Positions 35,128 through 44,076 are shown, counted from the stretch's first letter. The stretch is DNA of 64,000 nt from an uncultured bacterium (GCA_942636505.2 CALOGB020000129.1:151158-215157), one strand, 5' to 3'. Numbers and translations are program-made. Notes: generated from the sequence alone by a model not told the origin.

Positions 35128-35754
35128 ATGTTAACGCTTCATCATCTGAATTACTCGCGCTCGATCCGCGTGATCTGGCTGCTCGAAGAGCTCGGGATCG
35201 AATACGAGCTCGTCAAATACGAACGTGACGAGAATTTCCGTGCACCGTCCGCACTGAAAGCGATCCATCCGCTCGGCAAGGCGCCGGTGCTGGTCGACGA
35301 CGCGCTGACGCTGGCGGAGAGCGCGTCGATCCTGTCGTATATCGACGAGCGTTACGGCGACCGCCGCTTCTCGCCGCCGATCGACAGCGATGCGGCGGCC
35401 GTGCACGACGAGTGGCTGCAATATGTCGAAAGCTCGGCATCGTTGCCGATCATGATGACGTCGCTCGGCAAGCGGATGGGCGGTCTGCCCGACGGCCTCA
35501 GCAAGTTCACCGGACCCGAAGTGACCAAGACGCTCGACTATATCGGCGCGGGGGTTGGCGATGGCCCGTATCTGATGGGCGAGCAGTTGATGCTGGCCGA
35601 TATCCAGATGTGCTACATCCTCGCGATCGCCGAGAGCGCCGGGTTGCTCAAGGAGCATCCCGACGTCGCCGCGTATCTCGATCGCCTACGCGCCCGTCCC
35701 GCATTCATCGCCGCGACCGGCATCGGTGGCCCGCTGATGCCGGCCCGCCGCTAA
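35128..35754 (+). CDS. Glutathione S-transferase family protein
   Basis: 208 residues from ATG 35128 with GAAGGA upstream. The thioredoxin-like N-terminal domain (about 1-78) begins LTLHHLNYSRSIRVIWLLEELGI and has the cis-Pro in LGKAPVLVDD and the glutathione-binding Glu-Ser in LAESASILSYI. The C-terminal helical domain contains YLMGEQLMLADIQMCY. The candidate catalytic residue is Ser11, in NYSRS. Its substrate is unknown. The divergent flavoprotein gene and this gene probably share a promoter region. Confidence 0.92.
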   Translation: MLTLHHLNYSRSIRVIWLLEELGIEYELVKYERDENFRAPSALKAIHPLGKAPVLVDDALTLAESASILSYIDERYGDRRFSPPIDSDAAAVHDEWLQYVESSASLPIMMTSLGKRMGGLPDGLSKFTGPEVTKTLDYIGAGVGDGPYLMGEQLMLADIQMCYILAIAESAGLLKEHPDVAAYLDRLRARPAFIAATGIGGPLMPARR

Positions 35755-35781
35755 ACACGACGGAAGGGGGTAGCGGCCACG

Positions 35782-36351
35782 TTACCCCCCGAAGCTGCGA
35801 CCCCCAAAGCCGCCGCCAAAGCCGCCACGCGAGATCACCGAACTGCGCGACTGGACGCGGGCAGGGGCCCGCGCCGTCGTCGGCGTAAACGCATCCGACC
35901 CCACCCGCGTCCGGCCCGTGACATAGTCCCGGTTGATCCGGCCGCCCGCGCCGCCGTAGTAATTGCCGTCGCGGTCGCGGTACATCGGTGCGCCGCGGTT
36001 GCCGAATCCACCGTTAAGCGCCTGCCCGACCAGGAAGCCGGTCAACAGCGGCGTAAAGAAGCTCCCGCCGCTGCCGTTGTTGCGCGGCTCGCACTGCGCG
36101 GCGCCATATTGTTCTTCGCACGTTTGTCGGTCCTGAAACCGTGGCGCGGTCTTCGCGGCATCGGCCTTTGCCTGCTCGAACGCGGTATCGCACTGGACCG
36201 CCGACAACGCACCCGCCGCGCGGCACTCCTGCACCGACGCATAGCTCTGCGCCTCGACGGGCTTGCCGCCGACATCGCCGTCGCACGCGGTCAGCGAGAT
36301 TCCCGAGCCTGCGATCAGGCTGGTGAGGACGATCGATCTGGAACGCTTCAT
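35782..36351 (-). CDS. yjfM: DUF1190 family lipoprotein-like protein (YjfM/YgiB)
   Basis: 189 residues from ATG 36351, with a signal segment (IVLTSLIAGSGISLTAC) whose Cys may be lipidated. The mature part has paired-Cys motifs (VQECRAAG, AVQCDTAF, QTCEEQYG, AAQCEPR) typical of DUF1190, then a Gly/Asn/Arg-rich low-complexity tail ending FGGGFGGRSFGG. In E. coli the homologue lies in the yjfIJKLMC row. Here it is the last of three minus-strand genes, after the DUF350 protein with 11 bp between them. The function is unknown. Confidence 0.85.
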   Translation of the reverse strand: MKRSRSIVLTSLIAGSGISLTACDGDVGGKPVEAQSYASVQECRAAGALSAVQCDTAFEQAKADAAKTAPRFQDRQTCEEQYGAAQCEPRNNGSGGSFFTPLLTGFLVGQALNGGFGNRGAPMYRDRDGNYYGGAGGRINRDYVTGRTRVGSDAFTPTTARAPARVQSRSSVISRGGFGGGFGGRSFGG

Positions 36352-36362
36352 CGCTATGCCTC

Positions 36363-36776
36363 TCAGTTCGTCATGCAGGCGGCGTTGAGGATGCCGACGC
36401 ACAGCGAGATGCTGCCCATATAAGTCGCCGCGGCGATTTCACCGCGGACGATCCGGTCGTTGAAGTCGCGCATCACGAAATGCTGGACCACCAGGAACGT
36501 GACGATCTGGATAACGCCCGCCAGCAGCGCCCACACCGCGAACTCGAGCAGCGAGACCGTATGCGTCAGCGCGGACGCGAGTGGCAGAACATAGCCGAGC
36601 AGCGCCGCACCCAGCGTGATCGCCGCGGCAGTGTTGCCTTCTCGGATCAGCGACTTCTCATGATACGGCGTCGCGACCTGATAGACGATCTTGAACAGAA
36701 TCGTGAACGCGCCCGCCGCGACGAACGCGATCAGGAAGGCAAGCGCGCTGGCGCCGAAGCTGTATTGGTCGATCAT
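36363..36776 (-). CDS. yjfL: DUF350 membrane protein (YjfL)
   Basis: 137 residues with four predicted membrane helices, near residues 9-30, 52-70, 78-100 and 115-135. The family's polar SLIREGNTAAAITLGAALLGY loop lies between helices 1 and 2. The closing GILNAACMTN is also typical of DUF350 proteins. It pairs with the DUF1190 gene downstream, and with the DUF2491 gene upstream across a gap of 193 bp that contains a palindromic element. The molecular role is not established. Confidence 0.9.
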   Translation of the reverse strand: MIDQYSFGASALAFLIAFVAAGAFTILFKIVYQVATPYHEKSLIREGNTAAAITLGAALLGYVLPLASALTHTVSLLEFAVWALLAGVIQIVTFLVVQHFVMRDFNDRIVRGEIAAATYMGSISLCVGILNAACMTN

Positions 36777-36837
36777 GCTGGTTCCCCCGAAGCTGGATTT
36801 CCGGATGATTTTACGTGCGACAGCCCCACAACCGCTC

Positions 36838-36931
36838 CGTCACCCCGGACTGGTTCCGGGGTCCACCATTCCGCAAACCCTATTGCATCGATCTTGCGGC
36901 ACCGTGGATGCCGGAACAAGCCCGGCATGAC
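36838..36931. repeat. Palindromic intergenic element, type D
   Basis: A 94-bp imperfect inverted repeat starting GTCACCCCGG and ending CCCGGCATGAC, with internal matches GTCCAC/GTGGA(T). It sits inside the putative yjfK-yjfL operon rather than between convergent genes, so it could tune the relative expression of the two. Confidence 0.8.
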
Positions 36932-36969
36932 GGAAAACTGATCGCAGTCATCCATCCAAGAAGCAAACG

Positions 36970-37611
36970 CTAGGCCCTGAACTCGCCGAGTTCCAGTGCC
37001 ACGCCCAGCATGATCTCGAACGAGACGTCGCCGGACTCGGTCTCCATGTCGATCGCGAGCAGCAATTCGCGCCCATCGTCGCCCGGCAGGTCGCGGCTGA
37101 ACAGCATGCAGGTCTGGAAGATGCGGCGGTCGACGATCCCGTCACGGTCGTCGTGCAGTTCTTCCCAGAACGTCACGGGCTCCTGCTCGCTCGCCTCGGG
37201 GCCGAACCACGCGCGGCTGTATTCGGGCAGCCCTTCGGCGGTGAAGGTGCGTGCCTTGAGCCGGCTCTTCCACGCCGGCCGCTCGGCGGCGGACGACGGG
37301 TAGCTGCTGTCCCACGGTGCGAACAGCGTGACGTCCGTGACGTCCTGCCCGTCGCGGTCGTTCGACACCGCCTGGAACATGATGTCGTCGTCGGTGTAGA
37401 ACCGGTGGACGAACCCGCCTTCGTTCAGGTCGATCAGCCCCTGCGCGACGATCACCAGCGTATCGCGGTCGAACGGAAACAGGAGTTCGGATCCGAACCG
37501 GCGCCACGCCAGCGGATCGACCGTCACCGTCCGCCCCAGCGTGACGTTGCGGACGACGGGCAGGGCGTTGCCGTCAAGCGCTGGCTTGCGGCCGAACAGG
37601 CGATCGAACAT
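36970..37611 (-). CDS. yjfK: DUF2491 family protein (YjfK)
   Basis: 213 residues from ATG 37611 (MFDRLFGRKPALDGNALP). The protein is soluble and acidic, with VHRFYTDDDIMFQAVSNDR, FAPWDSSYPSS and FWEELHDD, matching the DUF2491 pattern. It starts the minus-strand half of the yjf-like locus and is divergent from the DUF2170 gene, with 126 bp between the two start codons. In enterobacteria the homologue is encoded beside a PspA paralogue and a DUF350 protein, as here. Biochemical function is unknown. Confidence 0.87.
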   Translation of the reverse strand: MFDRLFGRKPALDGNALPVVRNVTLGRTVTVDPLAWRRFGSELLFPFDRDTLVIVAQGLIDLNEGGFVHRFYTDDDIMFQAVSNDRDGQDVTDVTLFAPWDSSYPSSAAERPAWKSRLKARTFTAEGLPEYSRAWFGPEASEQEPVTFWEELHDDRDGIVDRRIFQTCMLFSRDLPGDDGRELLLAIDMETESGDVSFEIMLGVALELGEFRA

Positions 37612-37737
37612 GCAATCCTCGTATCTCTGATTGGCCCCCCGCATAGGCCAAAGCGCGAGCCGTCGCAAAGCGCCATTGGCGTGCCTCTCGTGCACGCCTA
37701 TGTGTCTCCGCGAGCGACAAGCACGGGAGTTCTTGCA
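37612..37737. promoter_or_regulatory. Divergent promoter region of the yjf-like locus
   Basis: This 126-bp gap between two divergent start codons must carry promoters for both half-operons. It includes short mirrored GGCC and GCGCGAG/CGC motifs, but I cannot define -35/-10 boxes. A shared regulator site is likely. Confidence 0.5.
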
Positions 37738-38172
37738 TTGACCGACATCTGGACCGTCCGCAGCCTGAAGGCCGCGCTCGACACGTCCGAGCCTGCGAAA
37801 GCCGGCGAGTTTTCCGCCCGGATCCTGGAGGGCGCGGACCCGGTGCTGCTGGTGACGATGCACCACCACGGCGACCTCGAACTATTCGTCAACGTCAGCG
37901 AGGCGCAGATCGCGTGCTCGACGCTGCTCTGGCCGTGCGACGAGCAGGAGGATCAGCTGGCGTTCAATACCTTCCTGCTGAAGTCGCAGAAGCTCGTACC
38001 GCTGTCGAACTTCGGGATCGGCACGGTCGATGGCCGCGATTATTACGAACTGTTCGGCGAACTCGCGACGTCGAGCCGGCTCGACACCGTGATCATCGAA
38101 CTGCGCACGCTTGCCGAGAATGCGATCGATGCGGCGACCGATCTGCGCCACGCGCAGATTCCCGCCGCCTGA
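37738..38172 (+). CDS. yjfI: DUF2170 family protein (YjfI)
   Basis: 144 residues. A TTG start at 37738 is chosen because GGGAG lies eight bases upstream and the protein then begins LTDIWTVRSLKAAL, as expected for YjfI. No ATG is placed to give this N-terminus. The core holds VLLVTMHHHGDLELFVNV, CSTLLWPCDEQEDQLAFN and HGVPLSNFGI-like KLVPLSNFGIGTVDG. It is soluble. It is followed 25 bp later by the PspA-like gene; the pair YjfI-YjfJ is conserved, so it may be a partner or adaptor of the PspA protein. Confidence 0.85.
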   Translation: MTDIWTVRSLKAALDTSEPAKAGEFSARILEGADPVLLVTMHHHGDLELFVNVSEAQIACSTLLWPCDEQEDQLAFNTFLLKSQKLVPLSNFGIGTVDGRDYYELFGELATSSRLDTVIIELRTLAENAIDAATDLRHAQIPAA

Positions 38173-38197
38173 TTTAGATACAAACGGAGAGACTGGC

Positions 38198-38947
38198 ATG
38201 GCCATCTGGAGCAAGCTTTTCACCCTCGGTCGTGCCGGCGCGCACGAAGCGGGCGCGGCGGTCGTCGACGCGAACGCGCTGCGCATCCTCGATCAGGAAA
38301 TCCGCGATGCCGACAAGGCGCAGGGCAAGGCACGCGACGATCTCGCGGGGCTGGTAGCGCGTCGCCGCATTCTCGAAACCGAGGTCGAGAGCTTCCGCGC
38401 GCAGGCGACCAAGTACGAGGCCTCCGCGCGGATCGCGGTCGAGAAGGGCAACATGGATCTCGCGCGTCAGGTCGCGCAACGGATCGCCGACCTCGAGCAG
38501 GACATCACGCTGAAGTCCCCGCAGGTCGAGGACATGCGCGCTGCCGAGGAGCAGATCCACACCGCCGTCGCGCAGACCGATCGGAAAATCGAACAGCTCC
38601 GCCGCGAGGTCGAGGTCGTCAAGGTCAACGAGTCGGTGCAGAAGGCGCAGGCCTCGGTCGCATCGGGCAGCATGGGTGCCGGCAACAAGCTCGGCTCGGC
38701 GGCGGACAGTCTCGCGCGTATTCGCGAGCGCCAGGCGATCCGCGGCGAGCGGATCAAGGCGGCGGGCGAACTGGAAGACCGCCGCACCGGCGCCGATCTC
38801 GACGAGAAGCTCCGGCTCGCGGGCATCGGGCCGGGGCAGTCGTCCGCGGACGACGTGCTCGCGCGCCTGACCGCGCCGAAGACGCCGCAAGTCGGCCAGA
38901 CGTTGCAGATCGAGCAGCGCGACGACTCTAAGACGTCGGACTCCTGA
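38198..38947 (+). CDS. yjfJ: PspA/IM30 family protein (YjfJ)
   Basis: 249 residues from ATG 38198 with CGGAGA upstream. The protein is almost entirely a long alpha-helical coiled coil (about 25-160), rich in Lys, Arg and Glu, as in PspA/Vipp1/ESCRT-III-like membrane-remodelling proteins. A less structured C-terminal part (about 170-249) ends in a Ser/Asp-rich tail. PspA proteins polymerise on the inner membrane and protect it from leakage. The gene stop overlaps the start of the ligase gene (TGATG), so the two proteins are made together. Confidence 0.92.
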   Translation: MAIWSKLFTLGRAGAHEAGAAVVDANALRILDQEIRDADKAQGKARDDLAGLVARRRILETEVESFRAQATKYEASARIAVEKGNMDLARQVAQRIADLEQDITLKSPQVEDMRAAEEQIHTAVAQTDRKIEQLRREVEVVKVNESVQKAQASVASGSMGAGNKLGSAADSLARIRERQAIRGERIKAAGELEDRRTGADLDEKLRLAGIGPGQSSADDVLARLTAPKTPQVGQTLQIEQRDDSKTSDS

Positions 38948-40116
38948 TGCGCCGGATCGCGGTCGACCCGCGCGGCGACTGGCGCGAGCGGGCCGACGCG
39001 ATCGGGTTCGTCTATCACGACACGGATGGCGAACCCTATTGGGACGAGGGTGCGGCGTACGCCTTCACGCTGGCGGAGATCGAAGATGATCTCGAACCCG
39101 CCGCGGAACAGTTGCACGCGATGTGCCTCGATCTGGTCGACGAGGTTGTCCGCGACCAGCAACTGATGGAACGCCTCGCAATCCCGCGCGAGCAATGGAA
39201 CTACGTCGCGGAAACGTGGCGGACGCGCCAGCCGTCGCTCTACGGGCGGTTCGATTTCGCCTATGACGGGACCGGGCCGGCCAAGCTCTACGAGTATAAT
39301 GCCGACACGCCGACCTCGGTGTTCGAATGCGCGACGTTCCAGTGGATGTGGCTGGAGGACCTGCTCGCGAGCGGTGCGTTGCCGGCGGGGACGGACCAGT
39401 TCAACAGCCTGTTCGACAAGCTGCGCGAGCGGTTCCGCGCGTTGTTCCCGAGTGGCGGCTTCGTCCATTTCGCGGCGGATGCGTCGGCGATCGAGGACCG
39501 CCAGACGGTGCGGTTCTTCGAGGATCTTGCGTCGCAGGTCGGGATCGAGCCGAAGTTCGTCGAGATGAAGGACATCGGCCTCGCTGCCGACGGGCGCTTC
39601 ATCGATACCGATGGCTTCGAAGTGCAGGCGGCGTTCAAGCTGTACCCGTGGGAGTTCATGCTCCGCGAGCCCTATGCGCCGAACCTGTCGCGTGCCGACG
39701 TGCGCTGGATCGAGCCGGCGTGGAAGTCGATCCTGTCGAACAAGGGCATCCTCCCGTTGCTATGGGAACGCCTTCCCGAGCATCCGAACCTGCTCCCCGC
39801 GTTCTTCGACGACGATCCCGCTGCGAAGATCCTCGGGCCGAATTATGTGCGCAAGCCGCTGTTCTCGCGCGAGGGTGCGAACGTCGAGGTGATCGGCGAG
39901 GATGGTCCCGCGGTGCTCGATCAGGGCTATGGCGCGGAGGGCGCGATCCGCCAGGCCTATGCGCCGCCGCCGGTGTTCGACGGGCGTCATCCGGTGATCG
40001 GCGCGTGGATGGTCGGCAACGAAGCCGCCGGGATCGGCGTTCGGGAAGATGAAACGGTCGTGACGCGCAATCTCGCGCGGTTCGTGCCGCATATCATCGA
40101 GGCGAATGATGACTGA
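38947..40116 (+). CDS. yjfC: Glutathionylspermidine synthase-like ATP-grasp ligase (YjfC/YgiC)
   Basis: 389 residues of the GSP_synth ATP-grasp family. Characteristic stretches are RFDFAYDGTGPAKLYEYNADTPTSVFE (nucleotide and substrate binding), FVHFAADASAIEDRQTVRF, YPWEFMLREPYAPN and VRKPLFSREGANVEV. E. coli relatives YjfC and YgiC resemble the synthetase domain of Gsp but do not have a proven product. An amide-forming reaction on a peptide or polyamine substrate is inferred. It overlaps the PspA gene by one base and the ankyrin gene by 11 bases, so all three form a coupled set. Confidence 0.92.
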   Translation: MRRIAVDPRGDWRERADAIGFVYHDTDGEPYWDEGAAYAFTLAEIEDDLEPAAEQLHAMCLDLVDEVVRDQQLMERLAIPREQWNYVAETWRTRQPSLYGRFDFAYDGTGPAKLYEYNADTPTSVFECATFQWMWLEDLLASGALPAGTDQFNSLFDKLRERFRALFPSGGFVHFAADASAIEDRQTVRFFEDLASQVGIEPKFVEMKDIGLAADGRFIDTDGFEVQAAFKLYPWEFMLREPYAPNLSRADVRWIEPAWKSILSNKGILPLLWERLPEHPNLLPAFFDDDPAAKILGPNYVRKPLFSREGANVEVIGEDGPAVLDQGYGAEGAIRQAYAPPPVFDGRHPVIGAWMVGNEAAGIGVREDETVVTRNLARFVPHIIEANDD

Positions 40117-40627
40117 CGCGCGTGAGCTACCCCCGTTGCCACCGATGGAACGGCTGGTCGAACTGATGTTCGACGCCGCGCGGACCGGGCGGGACGAGAT
40201 GATCCCGGCGCTGTTGCAGGCGGGCGTCGATATCGAGGTGACCGACGTCAAGGGCTACACGCCGCTGGTGATCGCCAGCTACAACGGCCAAGCCGAAGCC
40301 ACCGCGGCCCTCCTGGCGGCAGGCGCGAAGGTTGATGGCGCGGCGGACGCGCGCGGCAACACCGCACTGATGGGTGTCTGCTTCAAAGGCTATACCGAGA
40401 TCGTGCAGATCTTGCTTGATGCTGGCGCGGACGTGAATCGGCGGAATGGCGTCGGTCAGACTGCGTTGATGATGGCGGCGTTGGTGAACAAGATGGCGAT
40501 CATCGATATGTTGCTGGAGCACAGCGCGGACGCGACTATCGTCGATGCGGCGGGGAACAGCGTGCATTCACTGGCGGAATCGCAGGGCAACACGGCGTTG
40601 GCCGAGCGCTTCGCAACGAATGGTTAG
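40106..40627 (+). CDS. Ankyrin-repeat protein linked to the yjf-like operon
   Basis: 173 residues containing about four ankyrin repeats, visible as YTPLVIASYNGQAEATAALLAAGAKVD, NTALMGVCFKGYTEIVQILLDAGADVN and QTALMMAALVNKMAIIDMLLEHSADAT units (about residues 45-155). There is no signal peptide, so it is cytoplasmic. Its start lies inside the end of the ligase gene (11-bp overlap). Ankyrin repeats bind other proteins, so it may present a target to the ligase or hold the PspA complex. It is not part of the enterobacterial yjf set, which makes it a notable addition. Confidence 0.9.
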   Translation: MMTDARELPPLPPMERLVELMFDAARTGRDEMIPALLQAGVDIEVTDVKGYTPLVIASYNGQAEATAALLAAGAKVDGAADARGNTALMGVCFKGYTEIVQILLDAGADVNRRNGVGQTALMMAALVNKMAIIDMLLEHSADATIVDAAGNSVHSLAESQGNTALAERFATNG

Positions 40628-40637
40628 CCACCCCAAA

Positions 40638-40694
40638 TTGTTCACCCGCGAAGGCGGGTGCCCAGTCTGGGCACCCGCCTTCGCGGGTGAACAA
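40638..40694. terminator. Perfect 57-bp palindrome, likely bidirectional terminator
   Basis: Two 28-bp arms with a single T at the centre (40666), starting TTGTTCACCCGCG and ending CGCGGGTGAACAA. Each arm contains a smaller CCCGC/GCGGG hairpin. It fills the gap between the convergent ankyrin and trhO genes. The perfect symmetry suggests recent formation or selection for folding on both strands. Confidence 0.85.
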
Positions 40695-40708
40695 GCTTCC
40701 CTGCCTGG

Positions 40709-41683
40709 TTAGTCGCCAACCTCCGAGGTCGTTCCCACATGCGTCTTCGGCAACACCGCCCCGACATGCGCCTCGCCTCGAGCCTCGGCCAGCCGCACCT
40801 GCCGCTCGCGCTCCGCATAGCCCGCCCGCTGCGTCTCATCCCGCGCATCATGACACGCCGGGCAACTCACTCCCTCGACATACAGCGGCGACGAACGATC
40901 CGCCACGCTCACCGGCATCCGGCAAGCATGGCACAGCACATGACTTCCCAACGCAAGCCCATGTCCGACCGCAACCCGCTGATCGAACACGAAACACTCC
41001 CCCTCCCAAAGGCTCTCCGCCTCGGGCACGGTTTCCAGATATTTCAGGATGCCACCCTTGAGATGGTACACCTCGTCCAGCCCCTCGGCCTTCAGGAACG
41101 CGGTCGACTTCTCGCACCGTATCCCCCCGGTGCAGAACATCGCGATCTTCGGCGGCGTGCCGTCCCCGACCAGTTCGTCACGATGCTCGCGAAACCACGC
41201 CGGAAAATCCCGGAACGTCCGCGTCTGCGGATCGACCGCGCCGGCAAACGTCCCGACCGCGACCTCATAGTCGTTGCGCGTATCGATCACGATCGTCCCC
41301 GGCTCGGCGATCAGCGCGTTCCAGTCCTTCGGTTCGACATAATGCCCGACGCCCTCCAGCGGATCGATCGAAGGCTCGCCCATCGTCACGATCTCGCGCT
41401 TCAGCCGAACCTTCATCCGGTGAAACGGCATAGTCTCCGCACGCGATTCCTTGACGTCGAGGTCCGCACATCCCGGCAGCGCGCGGATATGCGCGAGTAC
41501 CGCATCGATCCCCTCTTCGGACCCGGCGATCGTCCCGTTGATCCCCTCGGCGGCGAGCAGCAGCGTCCCCTTCACCCCGTTCGAACAGCACGCGAGCGCT
41601 AGCGGCGGCTGGATCGCGGCGATGTCGGCGAACGGCGTGAAGCGGTACAGCGCCACGACGCGGATGGGCAGGGTTTCGGTCAT
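40709..41683 (-). CDS. trhO: tRNA uridine(34) hydroxylase, rhodanese domain
   Basis: 324 residues. TrhO (YceA) makes 5-hydroxyuridine at position 34 of certain tRNAs, in an oxygen-dependent reaction. Evidence is the N-terminal acylphosphatase-like part ([20 protein letters not shown]), the [10 protein letters not shown] linker, and the rhodanese domain with [18 protein letters not shown] and the catalytic Cys in [15 protein letters not shown]-terminal Cys4-like motif (CHAC and CPACHD) is also present. It is on the same strand as the tyrosine-degradation genes, but with 55 bp and no functional link. Confidence 0.95.
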   Translation of the reverse strand: MTETLPIRVVALYRFTPFADIAAIQPPLALACCSNGVKGTLLLAAEGINGTIAGSEEGIDAVLAHIRALPGCADLDVKESRAETMPFHRMKVRLKREIVTMGEPSIDPLEGVGHYVEPKDWNALIAEPGTIVIDTRNDYEVAVGTFAGAVDPQTRTFRDFPAWFREHRDELVGDGTPPKIAMFCTGGIRCEKSTAFLKAEGLDEVYHLKGGILKYLETVPEAESLWEGECFVFDQRVAVGHGLALGSHVLCHACRMPVSVADRSSPLYVEGVSCPACHDARDETQRAGYAERERQVRLAEARGEAHVGAVLPKTHVGTTSEVGD

Positions 41684-41738
41684 CGGTTCATCGTGCAGGG
41701 GAGGAGTTGCGCTCCCTTAGCGCAAGTCGCCCGCCGCG

Positions 41739-42104
41739 TCAGCCTGCGGTGACGATCATCCCGTCGACCACCGCGACGGGCCATGGCGTCAGCTGTGCTC
41801 CCCCACACGGTCCGCCAACGCACGCGCCGCTGTCGATCTCGAACAGTGCGGAGTGCCAGCTGCATGCAATCAGGTCGCCGCGCGGCGTGAGATAATCGTC
41901 GAGCACCTGCGCAAGCGGCAAGCCCATGTGCGGGCAGCGATCGACATAGCCGAACACCGTGTCGCCCCTGCGCACGACAAAGCCATGGAAGCGCCCGGCG
42001 CGCATCTGGAGCACGAAGTTCCGCGCCTTGCCGTCCGTGATCGCGTCGAGCGGCGCGAGCTTGATCCCGCCGGGCGTTGCGATCAGCCGTTCGCCGTCGC
42101 TCAT
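41739..42104 (-). CDS. Rieske [2Fe-2S] domain protein
   Basis: 121 residues forming a single Rieske domain. Cluster ligands are CPH in DRCPHMGLPLA and CSWH in IACSWHSALFEIDSG. It is soluble and has no membrane anchor, so it is a ferredoxin-like electron carrier or small redox protein. The start overlaps the maiA stop by 4 bases, so it is translated with the homogentisate genes. Its role there is unclear, since none of those enzymes is known to need a Rieske partner. Confidence 0.9.
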   Translation of the reverse strand: MSDGERLIATPGGIKLAPLDAITDGKARNFVLQMRAGRFHGFVVRRGDTVFGYVDRCPHMGLPLAQVLDDYLTPRGDLIACSWHSALFEIDSGACVGGPCGGAQLTPWPVAVVDGMIVTAG

Positions 42105-42745
42105 GCGAGGTCGGAGTCCGGCTGGCGGTCAGGGTGGGCGGCGGCGAAGGCGGGGAGGGCGCGGGCGTTCTCTGCCGCCGCCTTGAGCTTCGGATAAGGC
42201 GAGAGATCGACCGCAAACCGTTCCGCGGAGTAGACCTGCGGGACGAGGTGACAATCGGCGATCGTTGGTGTCGCGCCGAACGCGAAGCCGTTACCATAGC
42301 GCGCGATCTGCGTCTCGAGCGCGGCGAAACCGTCGCCGATCCAGCGCGCGATCCAGCGGTTCACCGCCGCCTCGTCGACCTCGAACTCTGTGCGCAAAGC
42401 GTTCAGGATGCGGAGATTGTTCACCGGGTGGATGTCGCAGGCGATCGTCGCAGCCATCGCGCGGACGATCGCCCGGCTGTTCGCGTCGGTGGGGAGCAGC
42501 GGCGGATCAGGATAGGTCTCGTCGATCCATTCGAGGATCGCGGGACTCTGCGTCAGGACCGCGTCTTCGGTCTCCAGCGCCGGCACCAAGCCCTGTGGAT
42601 TGAGCGCACGATACCTCGCCTCGCGTTGCTCGCCTCTGCGAAGGTCGTGCGTAACTTGCGCATACGTCACGCCCTTCAGGGCAAGCGCGATGCGGACGCG
42701 GTAGGCGGTGGTCGAGCGCCAGTAGCCGTGCAGCGTCAGGCTCAC
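42101..42745 (-). CDS. maiA: Maleylacetoacetate isomerase (zeta-class GST)
   Basis: 214 residues starting at GTG 42745, which overlaps the hmgA stop (GTGA). The enzyme converts maleylacetoacetate to fumarylacetoacetate using glutathione. The N-terminus [24 protein letters not shown] corresponds to the zeta-class active-site motif, in which the classical SSC is replaced by STT, a variation common in bacteria. [10 protein letters not shown] and the [12 protein letters not shown] segment of the helical domain are also diagnostic. Position directly after hmgA supports the call. Confidence 0.93.
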   Translation of the reverse strand: MSLTLHGYWRSTTAYRVRIALALKGVTYAQVTHDLRRGEQREARYRALNPQGLVPALETEDAVLTQSPAILEWIDETYPDPPLLPTDANSRAIVRAMAATIACDIHPVNNLRILNALRTEFEVDEAAVNRWIARWIGDGFAALETQIARYGNGFAFGATPTIADCHLVPQVYSAERFAVDLSPYPKLKAAAENARALPAFAAAHPDRQPDSDLA

Positions 42746-44076
42746 CTCGGCAGCACCGCCTTCGGGAAATCCGACCAGACCGCATCATAATCGAGTTGCG
42801 AATGCTCGATCGCATAGGCGGTCGGCTTGTACGGCCAGCAGCTCTCCAGCATGAACGCCATCGTCCCGTCGATCTTGTGCGGCTTCAGGTCGGCTGCGCT
42901 CGCACCCTGCCAACTGGCCAGATCCGGCCCGTGACCCGACATCAGGTTGTGCAGCGAGATGCCGCCCGGCGCGAACCCCTCGGCCTTCGCATCGTACGCG
43001 CCGGTGATCAGCCCCATCGCTTCGGACATGACGTTGCGGTGGAACCATGGCGGGCGGAACGTCCCCTCGGCGACCATCCACCGCGGCGGGAAGATCACGA
43101 AATCTGCGTTTGCGCGACCGGGCACGTCGCTCGGCGAGGTCAGCAGCGTGAAGATCGACGGATCGGGATGGTCGAAGCTGACCGTGTTGATCGTGTTGAA
43201 CCGCGACAGGTCGTAGCGCCACGGCGCGAGATTGCCGTGCCACGCGACGACGTCGAGCGGCGAGTGATCGAGCGTAGTCGTCCACAGCGACCCCATGAAC
43301 TTCTGCACGACCTCGACCGGCTCGTCGCGATCCTCGAACCAAGCGACCGGCGTCTCGAAATCGCGCGGGTTGGCAAGGCCATTGGCACCGATCGGGCCAA
43401 GATCGGGCAGGCGGAACAGCGCGCCGTGGTTCTCTGCGACATAGCCGCGCGCTTCGCCATCGGGAAGTTCGGCGCGGAAGCGGACGCCGCGGGGGATCAG
43501 CGCGATCTGGCCGGGCGCGATGTCGATCCGGCCGAGTTCGGTCAGCAGTCTAAGCCGTCCGGCCTGCGGCACGAACAGTAGTTCGCCGTCCGCATCCATG
43601 AACACGCGCGAAATCATATCGGTGTTGGCAGCGTAAACGTGCAGCGCCACGCCTTCGAGATCGGCGGGATCGCGGTTGGCGAGCATCGTCGTCATGCCGT
43701 CGATCAAGTCGGTACCAGGGGCGGGCGCCTCGATCGGATCCCAGCGCAGGCGGTTGGGCGCGAGCGGCGCGTCGGTGGTGCCGGGCGCAAACCGCTTGGC
43801 GCCGGCGTAGCGCTCGAACGGTGGATGCTCTGCGGTCGGGCGCATCCGGTAGAGCCAACTGCGGCGGTTCTCGTGGCGCGGCGCGGTGAAGGCGGTACCG
43901 GAGAGCTGCTCGGTATAGAGGCCGAACGCGGGGCGCTGCGGCGAATTGCGGCCGATCGGGAGCGCACCGGGGATCGCCTCGGTCGATACGTGGTTGCCGA
44001 AGCCGGGCTGATACGCCGTGTCTTCGGTCTGGCCGGCGGTCTCGCCTGCGGCATTGGTCGGCTGGTGGATTGTCAT
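42742..44076 (-). CDS. hmgA: Homogentisate 1,2-dioxygenase
   Basis: 444 residues from ATG 44076, with GGAGAGGAAG upstream. It opens the ring of homogentisate to maleylacetoacetate. Typical stretches are [19 protein letters not shown] near the N-terminus, [31 protein letters not shown], and [27 protein letters not shown], which supply the iron-ligand histidines and glutamate of this cupin. It lies after hppD (with a palindromic element in the 200-bp gap) and before maiA. Together these cover tyrosine breakdown except the last hydrolase. Confidence 0.96.
   Translation of the reverse strand: MTIHQPTNAAGETAGQTEDTAYQPGFGNHVSTEAIPGALPIGRNSPQRPAFGLYTEQLSGTAFTAPRHENRRSWLYRMRPTAEHPPFERYAGAKRFAPGTTDAPLAPNRLRWDPIEAPAPGTDLIDGMTTMLANRDPADLEGVALHVYAANTDMISRVFMDADGELLFVPQAGRLRLLTELGRIDIAPGQIALIPRGVRFRAELPDGEARGYVAENHGALFRLPDLGPIGANGLANPRDFETPVAWFEDRDEPVEVVQKFMGSLWTTTLDHSPLDVVAWHGNLAPWRYDLSRFNTINTVSFDHPDPSIFTLLTSPSDVPGRANADFVIFPPRWMVAEGTFRPPWFHRNVMSEAMGLITGAYDAKAEGFAPGGISLHNLMSGHGPDLASWQGASAADLKPHKIDGTMAFMLESCWPYKPTAYAIEHSQLDYDAVWSDFPKAVLPR

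Noticed and set aside
37612..37737. Sigma-54-type promoter ahead of the yjf/PspA operon
   Set aside because: A TGGCGTG stretch near 37677 looks like a -24 element, but no GC falls at the required -12 spacing. PspA operons often use sigma-54, so I looked, but the match is too weak.
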